Assembly: GCA_024516035.1 (NCBI GenBank)
Contig: CM044958.1
Span: 22,157,129-22,221,128 of the forward strand
Direction of reading: 5' to 3'
DNA length: 64,000 nucleotides
From: Bactericera cockerelli
Taxonomy: Eukaryota > Arthropoda > Insecta > Hemiptera > Triozidae
Each line of letters starts with the position of its first letter. The first letter of the stretch is position 1. The notes beneath the pieces are model-generated. The model did not search any database. It worked only from the letters and a program-made list of their open reading frames with translations, and was not told the DNA's origin. The translations under genes were made by a program, and so were the position numbers. Shown piece by piece: positions 54,185 through 64,000 of this stretch.

Positions 54185-54540
54185 GAGGAGAGAGAGAGAG
54201 AGGGAGAGAGTAAGAAAGAGAGAGGAGAGAGTACGAAAGAAAGAGGAGTGATCAAGAAAGAGAGAGAGGGAGAGAGTGGGTGAAAGAAAGAGAGAAACAT
54301 AGAAAGAGAGAGAGGAACAAAACCGTAGAGGGCATGCGCTGTTCCCGGGCATCGATCATCGCTATTGGGAAGGAAGAGGGGGGAGGAGGAGAAGAATAAG
54401 GAGGAGCGGGCAGAAAGAAAATAGAGACAGAGCAAAGAAAGAAGAGAAAAGAAAAGAGAAGGAAGATTAAAGAGAGAGTTCAGAATGAAAGAGAGAGAAT
54501 GATGAGAGAGAAACAGAGACCAAAAGGAGAAGAGATGAAG
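54185..54540 (+). repeat. GA-rich low-complexity tract
   Basis: GAGAGAGA and GAAAGAGAG runs over ~350 bp; encoded reading frames are spurious. Same character as 41.5-41.9 kb. Confidence 0.85.
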
Positions 54541-54544
54541 ATTT

Positions 54545-55770
54545 TTACACTATGGTAGGTTACTGTGGCATACGGGACTTTCCTAACTAAAGTGAGAAAA
54601 GTGACTATAAAGAGAATACGAATAGCTGAGAGAAACGATAGAAAAATAAGGAAAAAATAATTTAGAAAATATATTGGGATAATATCAATGAATTTAGGAT
54701 AGAGAAATTGAGAGAACGAAAAACGTAAATAGAATAATGTGAGCAGAGATAGTGGTGAATATTAAAACAGTATTCACCAAAAAGAATCGATCTTCAGCAT
54801 TAGAATATTATCAAAGATTTTATGTAAAATTCAAGCACTATTAACAAAAATCCTCTACCTATTACTACATCGAGGAAAAAACAAACGCTTTTAAGAACTC
54901 AAAAATTAATCACCCTATTCGAAACCATTCATCATCCTATCAAAATACATATTTGGCACCAAATCCGTTTTGTTTGACGTCGAGTCTGATTTGTGGGTTG
55001 AGGCGCCAAATCTTCTCCTCCTACTTTGCCCTTATCTTGAAATTTGGGAAGAATTGTCTTTCCCAAACAAAATAGTTTGATGATTTACCAAATTTATGTG
55101 CGGAAGTCTCCCTACTGGAAAAGCCAGGATTTAAAAAATCTACGATTTATTTGACCTTGAAAAGTTAAAGGGTGAATCTGGAGGAGGAAGGAGTATGGAA
55201 ATGTCTTAAAAAAGTCCAAAAGTCTTTAGATGTCTAAAGGTGAAAGTTGCTTTGGCATGGATTTTTTTATGAGGTGATGATTACATGTTATTAAGCTGGT
55301 ATTTTAAGTTTATTTACATCTAGTCTAATGAAAATGAAATTTTTGGGTTCATTTCTGTCAAGATTTTAGTTTGGCAAAGTGGCAAAGGCAAATGAATTGA
55401 GTATCATGTATAATAAGTATAATTATATAAATTATTAAATAATATTTCAATCAAACCAAGAAAGTTTCCACATGGGGAGAGTTCAAGTCGAAAAAAAATC
55501 TTCAAGGCCATCCCATGAAGTTGAATAACATCTTGAAATCCTGGCAGTGAAAGCAAATGCGGCAAAAGTACGAAATGAACTCAGTCTTCTTTCAATTCAA
55601 AGGTCAGGAGTCACTTCTTCATCCCTCCGACGTGTGTAGCGAAGCATGTGTTTCGTGTTTGGTGGAGAAAAGGCCACCTTTCCATGTCACAATTTTCAAG
55701 GGAGGATGAAAAAACTGAACTTGAGGAAAATGAATTCTCAAAGCTGGAATTGACTCAACAATTAGTTGCG
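54545..55770. other. no gene seen
   Basis: AT-rich, no exon or repeat end that I can support. Confidence 0.35.
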
Positions 55771-55777
55771 AGTTTAC

Positions 55778-55923
55778 CGACCTCAGTAGCTTGATCGAAA
55801 AGCCAGCGGACTTCAGATACCTGGAGGTCGGTGGTACAAGTCCCGGTTTCAGCGTAGATTTAGTAAAGCGAGTTGGAGCAGTTGTGACATCACGAAAGTG
55901 ATTAACACAAATATGATAACTTC
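55778..55923 (+). mobile_element. tRNA-derived SINE, family C
   Basis: TACCGACCTCAGTAGCTTGA, GGAGGTCGGTGGTACAAGTC, GTAGATTTAGTAAAGCGAGT and GTGACATCACGAAAGTGATT. AATTAGTTGCGAGTT stands on both sides (near 55760 and 55930), a likely target duplication of about 15 bp. Confidence 0.85.
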
Positions 55924-55939
55924 AAAAAACAATTAGTTG

Positions 55940-57690
55940 CGAGTTATTTTCATGATTTTGAGCCCTGGTTCATCAATACTCACTGATGTTATTTGAGTCC
56001 ATGTCATGAATTTCCTCTAAGTCTGGTACTCTTTACATGTAAAAGAGTCCACTCTCTCGCCGATTTGAACCAAAGAAAACTTCCAGCGCTAAGGCGCTTG
56101 CCGGTTGCGTTTTTTCTAGTATACATATTACTTCAAGAACATAGTCCTCAGCCAGACTCGACTTTGATTAACTTGAGTGTCCGAAGAAAAACCAGTTCAT
56201 TCCCAACTCGCAATTCTCACAATACAATAAAATTAGAAGAGCCAGACTTTAAAAAGTGCAACCCGTTCTACCCCGGCCACAGACCACTATATCTATTCTT
56301 GAGCGATACATCAGTCTAAACTCTAAACAGCAAAAAATAAAAGAGTCCGAAGCATTCTACCAGATCACCAATTGAACCAGTTTCTTTGTCGTTTACCGAC
56401 AGCGGAAAAGGAAACAGGTTCTAAACGGGATAGTAAAACAGCAACGCCCCCCTTTACACTCGACCGTTACATATTTTCTTCTGTAATTTACAAGGAATTG
56501 TTCAAACTTACAAGTACTCTAGGTAGGAGTTCTTTTCCTTCTCGGTAATGGAATCCAGGTGAGTATGTAAATTGCGAATTCAGTGCAAACCCACAGCGAA
56601 CATTTATAGCAAAATTGCACATACAAATAGTACGCTTGGGTTGTTATCTTGGCATAGCAAATCTAAACATGCGTCAAGAAAGGCGTCATTTGCACAACCT
56701 GAAGGGGAGGGTATCTCAAAACATACGAGTCTACTAAAACTAGATTATTGTGGCTTGACAAAGTTTTGTTTGGTGGTCAGATTTACAGTAGGTAGGTAGA
56801 TATAAATTTAGGGAGGTATGAGTTCGAGAATTCGGAACTAGGAACTAGTTGTTTTGGTGTTTTTGTAGAGGTGAGTTTCCCATAATTTTTCTCTTTCATT
56901 ATCTGTCTTGTTTGAATCTCGTCACTTCAGTTTACATCAATTTATATCGAGGAGGATTCACCTTCATTTGCTGGACAAACTATTTGCTTATAACTATGAG
57001 CACACTATAAATAGTCAGACACAAACACAAGTCCATAACATAATTAACAAAATAACTAAACCCATGGATGGATCCTAGTTTTCGACGTAAACTAGTTTTC
57101 GGCGTGCTATTTTCCCTGATGGTTCTCTATGTATAAAAATCATTGAAATACATACTATGAACCTCAAAATTATTTGGGAACACCAAAATAACCCCAAACT
57201 TCTTCCAAGATTTCATAGAAAGACATTTCTGCAAAATGTACCCCTGTGTTCAAGATTAGACATTTCTGCAAACTGTCCCAATACGTCTCCACTACTGTAA
57301 ACCCCGCCCCTCATGTTTTCCATTTTCGATTTTTCCATGGAAATGGAATAAAGAATCGAAAACAGTATGATCACGATGTCGCATCCATGACTAGGAGCTA
57401 GGAGCGGCTATACATTGGACTCATCAATACAATTCAAGTTTGGGAAGGCTATCGTACTGACCTTGAGAGCCCGCTCCACTCAATGAGTTAGTCACTAGTC
57501 AGTGTAGTAGAATTTAAATATTATCTACGTACAGGCCAATAAATAAGCACTCATTGATTTTTTAAATGCTCTCAAGTTCTCGAAAATGAAACAAAAAAAT
57601 TGTTTTAAACAAAAATGTAGAATTACATTTATTTGGCAGTAAATTTGACATACATAGTTTGGACTTACCTGTAGTAGATGTAAATATCAT
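55940..57690. other. no confirmed gene; possible non-coding exon
   Basis: Open frames at 55993-56319 and 56572-56799 lack known motifs. A possible first-exon end TTTTTGTAGAG/GTGAGT is near 56870. Confidence 0.3.
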
Positions 57691-57699
57691 ACAATTTTT

Positions 57700-58290
57700 G
57701 CTGAGAGTAACACCCCTGTCGTGATAATATTACCATGCAATTGAAAGCGACTTTAACCCTTTGACGCCGGAATTAATTTGGCCGGGGGAAAAAAATCGCA
57801 ACCAACTTTTCTTTCATCCTGATGGTTTTCTAAGACTTTTGGCGTTGGTTTCAGCTTTCTAGCTTTTACCGGTAAAAAGTTATGAATCCGTGTCGAAAAC
57901 GACACACCGGGCTTTAAAGGAACAAGAATGTAGAAAATTATTACAATTTTCTTTAAAACTATATGTTAATAAGCATATTAGCTACCTCTATTAATTTTTT
58001 CATTTTTTCATCGTAAAATAATCGACCAGGAAACACAAGAAATAACTTGCCAAAGTCGGCAAAACTCCATGCGATGATGCACTCTCGAAATCTCAGCAAC
58101 AAATGAAAATTTAGAAATGTAAACAAAACAATTCAAAAATCGCGCTGGATAGATTTGAAGATAAGAAGTCAAGGAACTGTTTCACACTGAAACGATAATG
58201 ATACTGTATTCTAGTGAATAATTATTGAATGTCAAAGTACCTGTGTCGAAAACAACACGCTCGGCGTCAAAGGGTTAAACCCCAAAAAAT
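57700..58290 (-). mobile_element. SINE family F fragment split by a piggyBac-like MITE
   Basis: CCCCTGTCGTGATAATATTA, TGCAATTGAAAGCGAC on the left and AAACCCCAAAAAATATG on the right match the 3' part of family F (GCGACGTTAAACCCCAAT-type), interrupted at its own TTAA. Confidence 0.7.
57757..58274. mobile_element. 518-bp piggyBac-like MITE
   Basis: Ends CCCTTTGACGCCG and CGGCGTCAAAGGG, flanked by TTAA at 57753-57756 and 58275-58278. The sequence GTGTCGAAAACGACACACCG near 57892 repeats the right-end text GTGTCGAAAACAACACGCTC, so an internal copy of the end exists. No transposase. Confidence 0.88.
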
Positions 58291-58299
58291 ATGTATATT

Positions 58300-59150
58300 A
58301 ATTTGCTCTCAGTGTTCTTTTAATTCTCGAGGCTAGAGATTAGATTTTGTTAGATAATTATGTTCTTTAAAATACTTACCACAAGACAAGATACAAGTAT
58401 AAAAATATCAACTTAAGAATCCTCAGCCTAGTACTTTATTCTCTTTTCTGGGCAGATTGGGGGTAAGAATAGGGAACAGCCCAACTCTCATGGCCCTAAA
58501 ATTGAAAACATCTAATACTCTTAATGCTCTTAAAATACCTGACATAACCAATGTCAGCCTCTGAATGATCACATACTTACAGCTGAAAATAACGGGAAAA
58601 TTCAAAAAAGAAGACGTAGTAAGATTAGAATTTCACCAGATATATGGTAATTAGTAGCCTATATGTATAGGTACTTATAATTTCTAATCGGAATGAAGTT
58701 TGAAGTCTCTTTGGTGGCTTTTTGTCTAAGAGAACGTATTTTTACTTCCGTTAAAATTCTAATATTAGAAACCGGAAGTCTTGTGTTCGTTTTTGTAAAA
58801 AAAAAAAAAAAAATTTGCTCCGATTTCAAATTTTTCATATTTTTTTCTCTATATTTATGTAGTAAATTTATTTGTTTATTTAGGTTCTTTATATGACTGT
58901 CTAGATTCTAGATAGTATCATACATATTGTTCACTATAGTGTCCTAGTTAGAATGTGATTTTTACAATGGTCCTCAGATGTCTGTAGCCTCAATTTAGAG
59001 TTCCAATATCTACAGGGGTACTGCATGTCATTGTCACAAGACAAAACCACGCGACCTTCATGCTTCAGGTGACATCATTATGTCTACCAGAACTCGAGTC
59101 AATAGCGGCGACAGTTCCTAACTTGAGGTCCGTGTCTGTCCAAATCTACA
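58300..59150. other. no gene seen
   Basis: AT-rich, with an A-run at 58797-58813. Confidence 0.35.
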
Positions 59151-59152
59151 TT

Positions 59153-59255
59153 GACTTCAGCAGCTCGATCAATAAACCGGCATAACCTGAAGGTCGGTGG
59201 TTCAAGTCCCAAGTACGGCTATCATTCAGTCGAATTTGAGTAATTGCCACATTAT
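59153..59255 (+). mobile_element. tRNA-derived SINE, family C, diverged
   Basis: TGACTTCAGCAGCTCGATCA, GAAGGTCGGTGGTTCAAGTC and TTTGAGTAATTGCCACAT. Confidence 0.65.
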
Positions 59256-59264
59256 AAATAAATA

Positions 59265-59375
59265 TATATACATACAAATAAATAAACCTTTATCTGGAAC
59301 AGAAATAATAGGTGCATACATCAGAACCACTGATTCCAATTCATCTTATTCGCTGAGGTACCTCATTGCCGCATT
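59265..59375 (-). mobile_element. LINE 3'-end type repeat
   Basis: AAATAAATAAACCTTTATCT, GGAACAGAAATAATAGG and GATTCCAATTCATCTTATTC, as at 12190-12301. Confidence 0.5.
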
Positions 59376-59379
59376 ACGT

Positions 59380-59920
59380 TGTGATTTGTGATAAACACTA
59401 ATGATAATTTAAATAATTTTGTATCTTTCCTAATTATATACGTACTCATAACAGTAAAGTACACTGACTGATAGTAAAAGTTCTTTGGTGTTTATTTTTT
59501 ATCTAGTATAAAGGTGCTATGAGAAATTCCCAAGGGAAAACCAGCCCACGAGCCGAGTCAAAATGTCTTTTGACTTGGCCATTTTGACCCGTGAACTTCA
59601 TGGTGTAAGAAACATCAGTTAATCAGTTCCCTCCGAAGTAATTAACACGTGAGGCTCGCGTTTCCGGCCCAACCCAAGCTGGATGAGGTTTATATGAGAA
59701 ACTCGTGCGATTCCCAGCGAATGGAGTCGTGAATAATTTATATAGAATCAAGATTGATTACTGGACGAAGAGATATTAAATATTAAACACATGACCACCT
59801 GAAACGAATTAAAAAAGGTTGGGAACTGCTGAAGTCTCGGCAGAATTCTCTTCTCAGACTCCAAATCAGATGTCCTTGGTTTGTCACCCGTCGGGGACAC
59901 CTAAACACAATGAATATCGT
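59380..59920. other. no gene seen
   Basis: Contains a GGCCCAACCCAAGCTGGATG block near 59668 and CCAGCGAATGGAGTCG, probably another decayed SINE F-like body. Confidence 0.35.
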
Positions 59921-59922
59921 CT

Positions 59923-60053
59923 AGCCTAAGTGTGTGACAGCGCGAGGGATGAACTCCAGAAATACTCCTCATTGAACTAGGTGTGTGACAGAGAGAGGGA
60001 TGAACTCATAGAAATAGTCCACATTGAACTAGGTGTGTGACAGAGAGAGAAAG
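59923..60053. repeat. 51-bp tandem repeat, ~2.4 units
   Basis: TGTGTGACAG begins units at 59931, 59982 and 60034, with GAGGGATGAACTC and CATTGAACTAG shared. Confidence 0.88.
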
Positions 60054-60159
60054 TGAGAATTACAATCTCAAGAGATAACACCGGCGGACCGGACTCAAGT
60101 TGAAACGGTCTCAATATGAGAGAAGAAAATTTACTGTTCCACAAATACATACTCAGTAC

Positions 60160-60270
60160 TTTTCCGGCCCTACCCAGGCTGGGTGAGGCTAATGTGGGTA
60201 GCTGTTACGATTCGCAGCGAATGGAGGCTAACACCCCTGTTCTGACCAGAACATTAAAACCAAATAGAAT
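60160..60270 (-). mobile_element. SINE family F, partial
   Basis: CGGCCCTACCCAGGCTGGGT, GAGGCTAATGTGGGTAGCTG and GAATGGAGGCTAACACCCCT are the reverse of family F; joined to a family K fragment on its right. Confidence 0.65.
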
Positions 60271-60362
60271 CGTTGGCATTAGGAAGGGCATCTAGCCATA
60301 AGAAATGTGATCCACGCTACCAACCTCAACCATGAGGTTGAACAATGCCGACTCCAATGGCT
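60271..60362 (-). mobile_element. family K repeat
   Basis: AGGAAGGGCATCTAGCCATA, CAACCTCAACCATGAGGTTG and AACAATGCCGACTCC are the reverse of 16865-16985. Confidence 0.55.
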
Positions 60363-60387
60363 AATAATAAGCAACATAAGCTAATAT

Positions 60388-60689
60388 GTATGTATGTATG
60401 GTTTTATTTGTGGTGAAGCACAAGGCCTCTTCACAATTTTTGTGGGTAGCGCAGCATTACTAAGAGCCTCCTGTACTTTTCGAATTATTCTATTACATCA
60501 ATTTCTTTTTACTCTGGTAATGCCGCCACTGGTCGTTACTCATACAAGTAACTACTCATTTTTCCTCACGAGGTATGAGTGGACCCCGAACACCCAAGAA
60601 CAGAGCACAAAAAATCCTGCCCCGCTGGGAATCGAACCCAGGTCACCGTGCGTGCAATGCCTAGCGCGCTAACTCACTCTGCCACGGTG
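60388..60689 (-). mobile_element. tRNA-derived SINE, family D, complete
   Basis: ACATAAGCTAATAT flanks both sides (60374-60387 and 60690-60703), a 14-bp duplication. Minus strand: TCACCGTGGCAGAGTGAGTT head, CTGGGTTCGATTCCCAGCGG B box, tail of ATAC repeats (GTATGTATGTATG in plus text). Confidence 0.92.
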
Positions 60690-60703
60690 ACATAAGCTAA
60701 TAT

Positions 60704-62080
60704 AGTATAAAGGCAAAGGAGATATATACATTATACATACTCAATACTTTTTGATGGGTTGGATGGTAGAGATTGCCTCAGGTACAATAATCCCGCCCTT
60801 TGTGATTTATGTAAATAAATTTCAATGAAGAGTTTACTACTACTACTACTTTTATCAGGTTTTTATTTTTAAAATGTAAGTGCCTTTGAGCTTTGAGCAC
60901 CATTACTTGTAATCAAAATTTAATTATAGCTGCTGATTCAACATTTTGCGCGCTCAGAGGTATACAACTATACAAACCCTAGAACTTTCAGGAAACAACT
61001 AATCTATTCCTAACTTCACTTCTAATCCATTTCTTCGTTTCCAATAAAATAATGATGTCAGAGGAAGTTTGCTCTTGAAAACTGAGAAAAAAAATGCGCA
61101 TTCGTGAACATTTGCGAGCGAATACCTAAGCGAAAACTCTTTTCAAAATTTCTCCCCCAAATGACGTAGGTTCAGCGGTAACCCGTAACCGTGAAAATTC
61201 TCTTCATTTCGTTTTTGTTTTCTGTTCCGAAACATTCTGTGAGTTTTCTTGTGACGTGAGAGTGGTGATGTGGAATTTTCCAACGGTTTTTGCACCTTTC
61301 AAAAATGTGAGTGTTTTATAATGACCTTCAACTTCATAAAATGTAACCACCTTCAATTAAATTTTATTTACTATACCTATAAGGAACTAGATTGCAAGGG
61401 AACTATAGTGACTGGGTGACCCATTTTCCCCCGAATTTTTTGGGTGTTACCCTTAAGAAATAAATGTATCGGACTAATTCACGATAATTTTTTTCTCACT
61501 TTGTCAGAAAACGAACCCGAGTCCTTCTACCTATTGATTTCAAGATGAGCATAATCCAGGTAAAATAAGATCTTGAACCGATCGTTAACGTAGGGGTATT
61601 TTATTATAAAACCTCTGAATTCCACGTATTTTAGTACAGTCACCTACCTATACCAAAAGTTCAAAATTAAACAAAGTAAGGATAAATGTATGAAAGTGGA
61701 TAATTCGATACTTTTAAAATACCAAGCAATAACTGTCAGGTAAATACACAATTAATTACGTTACACTGTCTCACATACATAATTATGTATCCATCACATA
61801 GGTAATACTAATCTTTCAGGTATCATACACATCCATTTTGAAATCTATCCCAACAAACTCGAAAGTGTATGTATTTTCGGAGTCCAACCCAGAACCTATC
61901 CCGGAAGGGATGGGTCTAAATGAATGGTTTTACCATTACTGAAGTGATGAGATAACATACTGTAAAATATTGAAACGCCTTTTTCTTGTGAGCAACCAGA
62001 AGCTTAGGAAAAATACCTTGGCAAATTATTAAAAATAAATTAAGAAAAATAGAGAGAGACAAAAATAAACATTAGCATGC
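60704..62080. other. no confirmed gene; possible first exon at ~61140-61308
   Basis: A less AT-rich stretch ends at TTTCAAAAAT/GTGAGTG (61308), a splice-donor-like site, without an open frame. A (CTA)n tract is at 60837-60850. Confidence 0.3.
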
Positions 62081-62084
62081 AATA

Positions 62085-62165
62085 GCGGCTGAGTGGTTAG
62101 AGCTCGAGTCTGGTAAGCCAACTAGCGCGGGGATTCGTGAGATCAGATTTTGAATAAATTTCCGT
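62085..62165 (+). mobile_element. SINE family B-like head
   Basis: GCGGCTGAGTGGTTAGAGCT, GAGTCTGGTAAGCCA and TTTTGAATAAATTTCCGTCA resemble family B. Confidence 0.5.
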
Positions 62166-62169
62166 CATT

Positions 62170-63640
62170 TATTTGAAATAATAAAAAATACTGGAACTGA
62201 AGAAAACTTTTGAATCGAAGTTTTCTTTGAGCAGTATCAATAGGGTCTAAAATCTACCAGACTGTAGAGCACATACTTGATACTATCAATATGATAACTT
62301 TGTAGCAAATTGAGAGAATGCATGACTGGTGCTTCATCTGACCTTCTCGTCAATTTAAACTCATAGTTTTACTGCTAATAATGAAAACTACATATGAAGG
62401 ATAATGATAACAATAATAATTGTTGTACATATTAAGTCCGTTGTCCATTTATTTTTGCAAGATTAATTTCACGAAAGAATACAACTTCAAGGTGAAGCGG
62501 TGTTATCATATGGTTTTTGTATGGGTTGAATGAAATTTTATCATTTCTGTCGGAAGGTAGGAAAGGTAATTGTGTGCGTAAATTTGAAATTTTCATGATT
62601 AAAATCGGAATTTTATTTTATTGATATGGCTCAGTGCCTACTAAGGATAGTAAGCCAAAAAAGTTGACTAGAACTCAAAGAATAAATATAACATTAACTA
62701 CTACTTGAAGCAATGATATTTTTCGGTTCCAAGTGCGGTTAGCTTTTAGAGAAGGTGGGTTCTAGTGGTTAGAAATCCCACACCTCAGGTTAGAATGGAA
62801 TCTGGGTGTCTTTGAAAGATTATTTTCCTGCCTTCCATTAAAAAAAAAACATTAACTACTGTACAGGTACAGCTACAAACAGACAATAGCCCAATAGTAG
62901 ATGTCTTTATTAATTAAGTAAACAACATATAGAAATATTTTTTTTTTCAAACTAATTATTCTTTTAGAGAGACTTGCGGCAAAATCATACAAATATTCAT
63001 TTATGTATATGTATATATATAAATTAAATATAGTTTCATCTCAATTTCAAACATGAAATCGGATTCCCTATATGATTCACATTGAGTTTATTACTTATCA
63101 AGGAGTTACACCAGGAGTTGTAAGAAGCGGGAGGGGATGCGTCACCATCACCAGGGTGAGGCAACTGAGGCAAGGACCGGATCCTTCAGGACTGGCGAGA
63201 AATTGCGTCAGCGGGAATTCCTGCTACTTGCCTGCTGTTGCGTCACTCATCCCTCACTACCCCAAGCATTTCCTAGTGGATGTGTCAAAAATCATAGAGC
63301 CATGATTTTTTAATCCAGTTTCGAAATCGGAAGCCAATAATAATTTAGCCCTTGTATCTTAAAATTACCAAATAATTTAAAAAAATCAGAGTTTGTATAT
63401 AATTACGATCCCTTCATAACATAACAATCATAACTCTGAATTGTTTTCTGAGCTCAGGAATATTAACACCTAGTGAGTGAGCTTGTGAATTCTAGTGGGC
63501 CTTGTCAGCGGTCCAGAATTTAGGAAACAAATGAAAGGTATTTCTTTTTCTCTCATCAAGTTACAAATACACATTTAAAGTATATTACATATTATGTAGA
63601 TATCTATTTCCAAGCTCTTTTTGCGCATTGGTAATGTTAT
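62170..63640. other. no gene seen
   Basis: AT-rich. A short GC-richer segment at 63090-63290 has an open frame (63072-63305) without known motifs; it could be an exon piece or an old repeat. Confidence 0.3.
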
Positions 63641-63644
63641 GTTT

Positions 63645-63905
63645 TAGGGTTTAATGTCCTTTTTAATTGTCAAGTTCTCATATGGAAAGGTTGTTTTACC
63701 TCCATTCACCGGAAACTTACCTACCTGCTATCCACATTAACTTCACCCAGCCTGGGTGGGGCCAGGAAAAAATGGCATCACGAGAGTTCTAATAAAATTT
63801 GAATGTGCACCATCCAAGTCCTAATCTCACTGGACGTTGCTAAACTTCAGTGACAGAAGGAGAAACTGGTGTACTCAAACGTGCCATCGACGTGACCCTG
63901 GCAAG
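63645..63905 (-). mobile_element. SINE family F
   Basis: GGGTTTAATGTCCTTTTTAA, TTACCTCCATTCACCGGAAA, CACCCAGCCTGGGTGGGGCC, CACCATCCAAGTCCTAATCT and CGTGCCATCGACG in the order of the complete copy at 26.1 kb. Confidence 0.8.
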
Positions 63906-64000
63906 AACTCATTGGTCACATAATGATACATATGGTAGCCTGAATTTTTTAGGCAGGGTGTGTCTTTCACCTCCTTTTTAACGCTCTATACTTTGGAATT

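Noticed and set aside
63072..63305. 77-residue plus-strand frame in a GC-richer patch
   Set aside because: No recognisable motif or splice site; may be an old repeat.

Overview
The window is AT-rich nuclear DNA from an animal, most probably an insect. Three things point there: interrupted genes with GT-AG introns, a protein set closest in character to arthropod and animal translation factors, and a TTAGG-type telomere-like tract. The style of the repeats (many tRNA-derived SINEs, Helitrons with TCTCTATATATA ends, fold-back elements, a CR1-like LINE) would suit a hemipteran such as a planthopper, but I cannot fix the species from sequence alone.

Only three host genes are supported. (1) Positions 1-6433, minus strand: the first six coding exons of eRF1, the eukaryotic class I translation termination factor, with NIKS, YxCxxxF and GGQ motifs all readable; the 3' end of the gene lies beyond the left edge. 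(2) Positions 27780-33331, plus strand: an unrecognised large protein. It has a short coiled-coil exon and then one 3.9-kb exon coding a Ser/Arg-rich, disordered chain that ends in a long array of YDPN(Q) hexads. (3) Positions 34789-37262, minus strand: complete coding exons of DENR (density-regulated protein, SUI1 domain), the partner of MCT-1 in ribosome recycling and re-initiation. Two translation termination/recycling factors therefore sit about 28 kb apart, and gene 2 is convergent with DENR.

The remainder is mostly mobile DNA. The most striking block is 12304-26992. A 446-bp palindromic MITE lies 6 bp from a fold-back element whose arms are tandem ~282-bp monomers facing each other. That element was split by a CR1-like LINE (13580-25795, 8-bp target duplication, ATTCT-type tail). 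The LINE was itself hit inside ORF1 (14649-18866) and inside ORF2 (20883-23698, 33-bp inverted ends, CG duplication), and the second insert was later hit by a Tc1 element (21372-23018). A SINE (26141-26399) entered the right arm. The order of events can be read from target duplications, and removal of the ORF2 insert leaves one duplicated CG and an in-frame EN-RT reading frame.

In the introns lie two near-identical 422/423-bp CAGGGTGTCTACT elements (one in eRF1, one in DENR), a Helitron, a LINE fragment with a 10-bp duplication just upstream of the GGQ exon, and four copies of a ~650-bp AAGGAAAGT-ended family across the window. The right part, from 37.3 kb on, has no gene I can support: SINEs of at least six families, simple repeats, a piggyBac-like MITE nested in a SINE, and unique AT-rich DNA.
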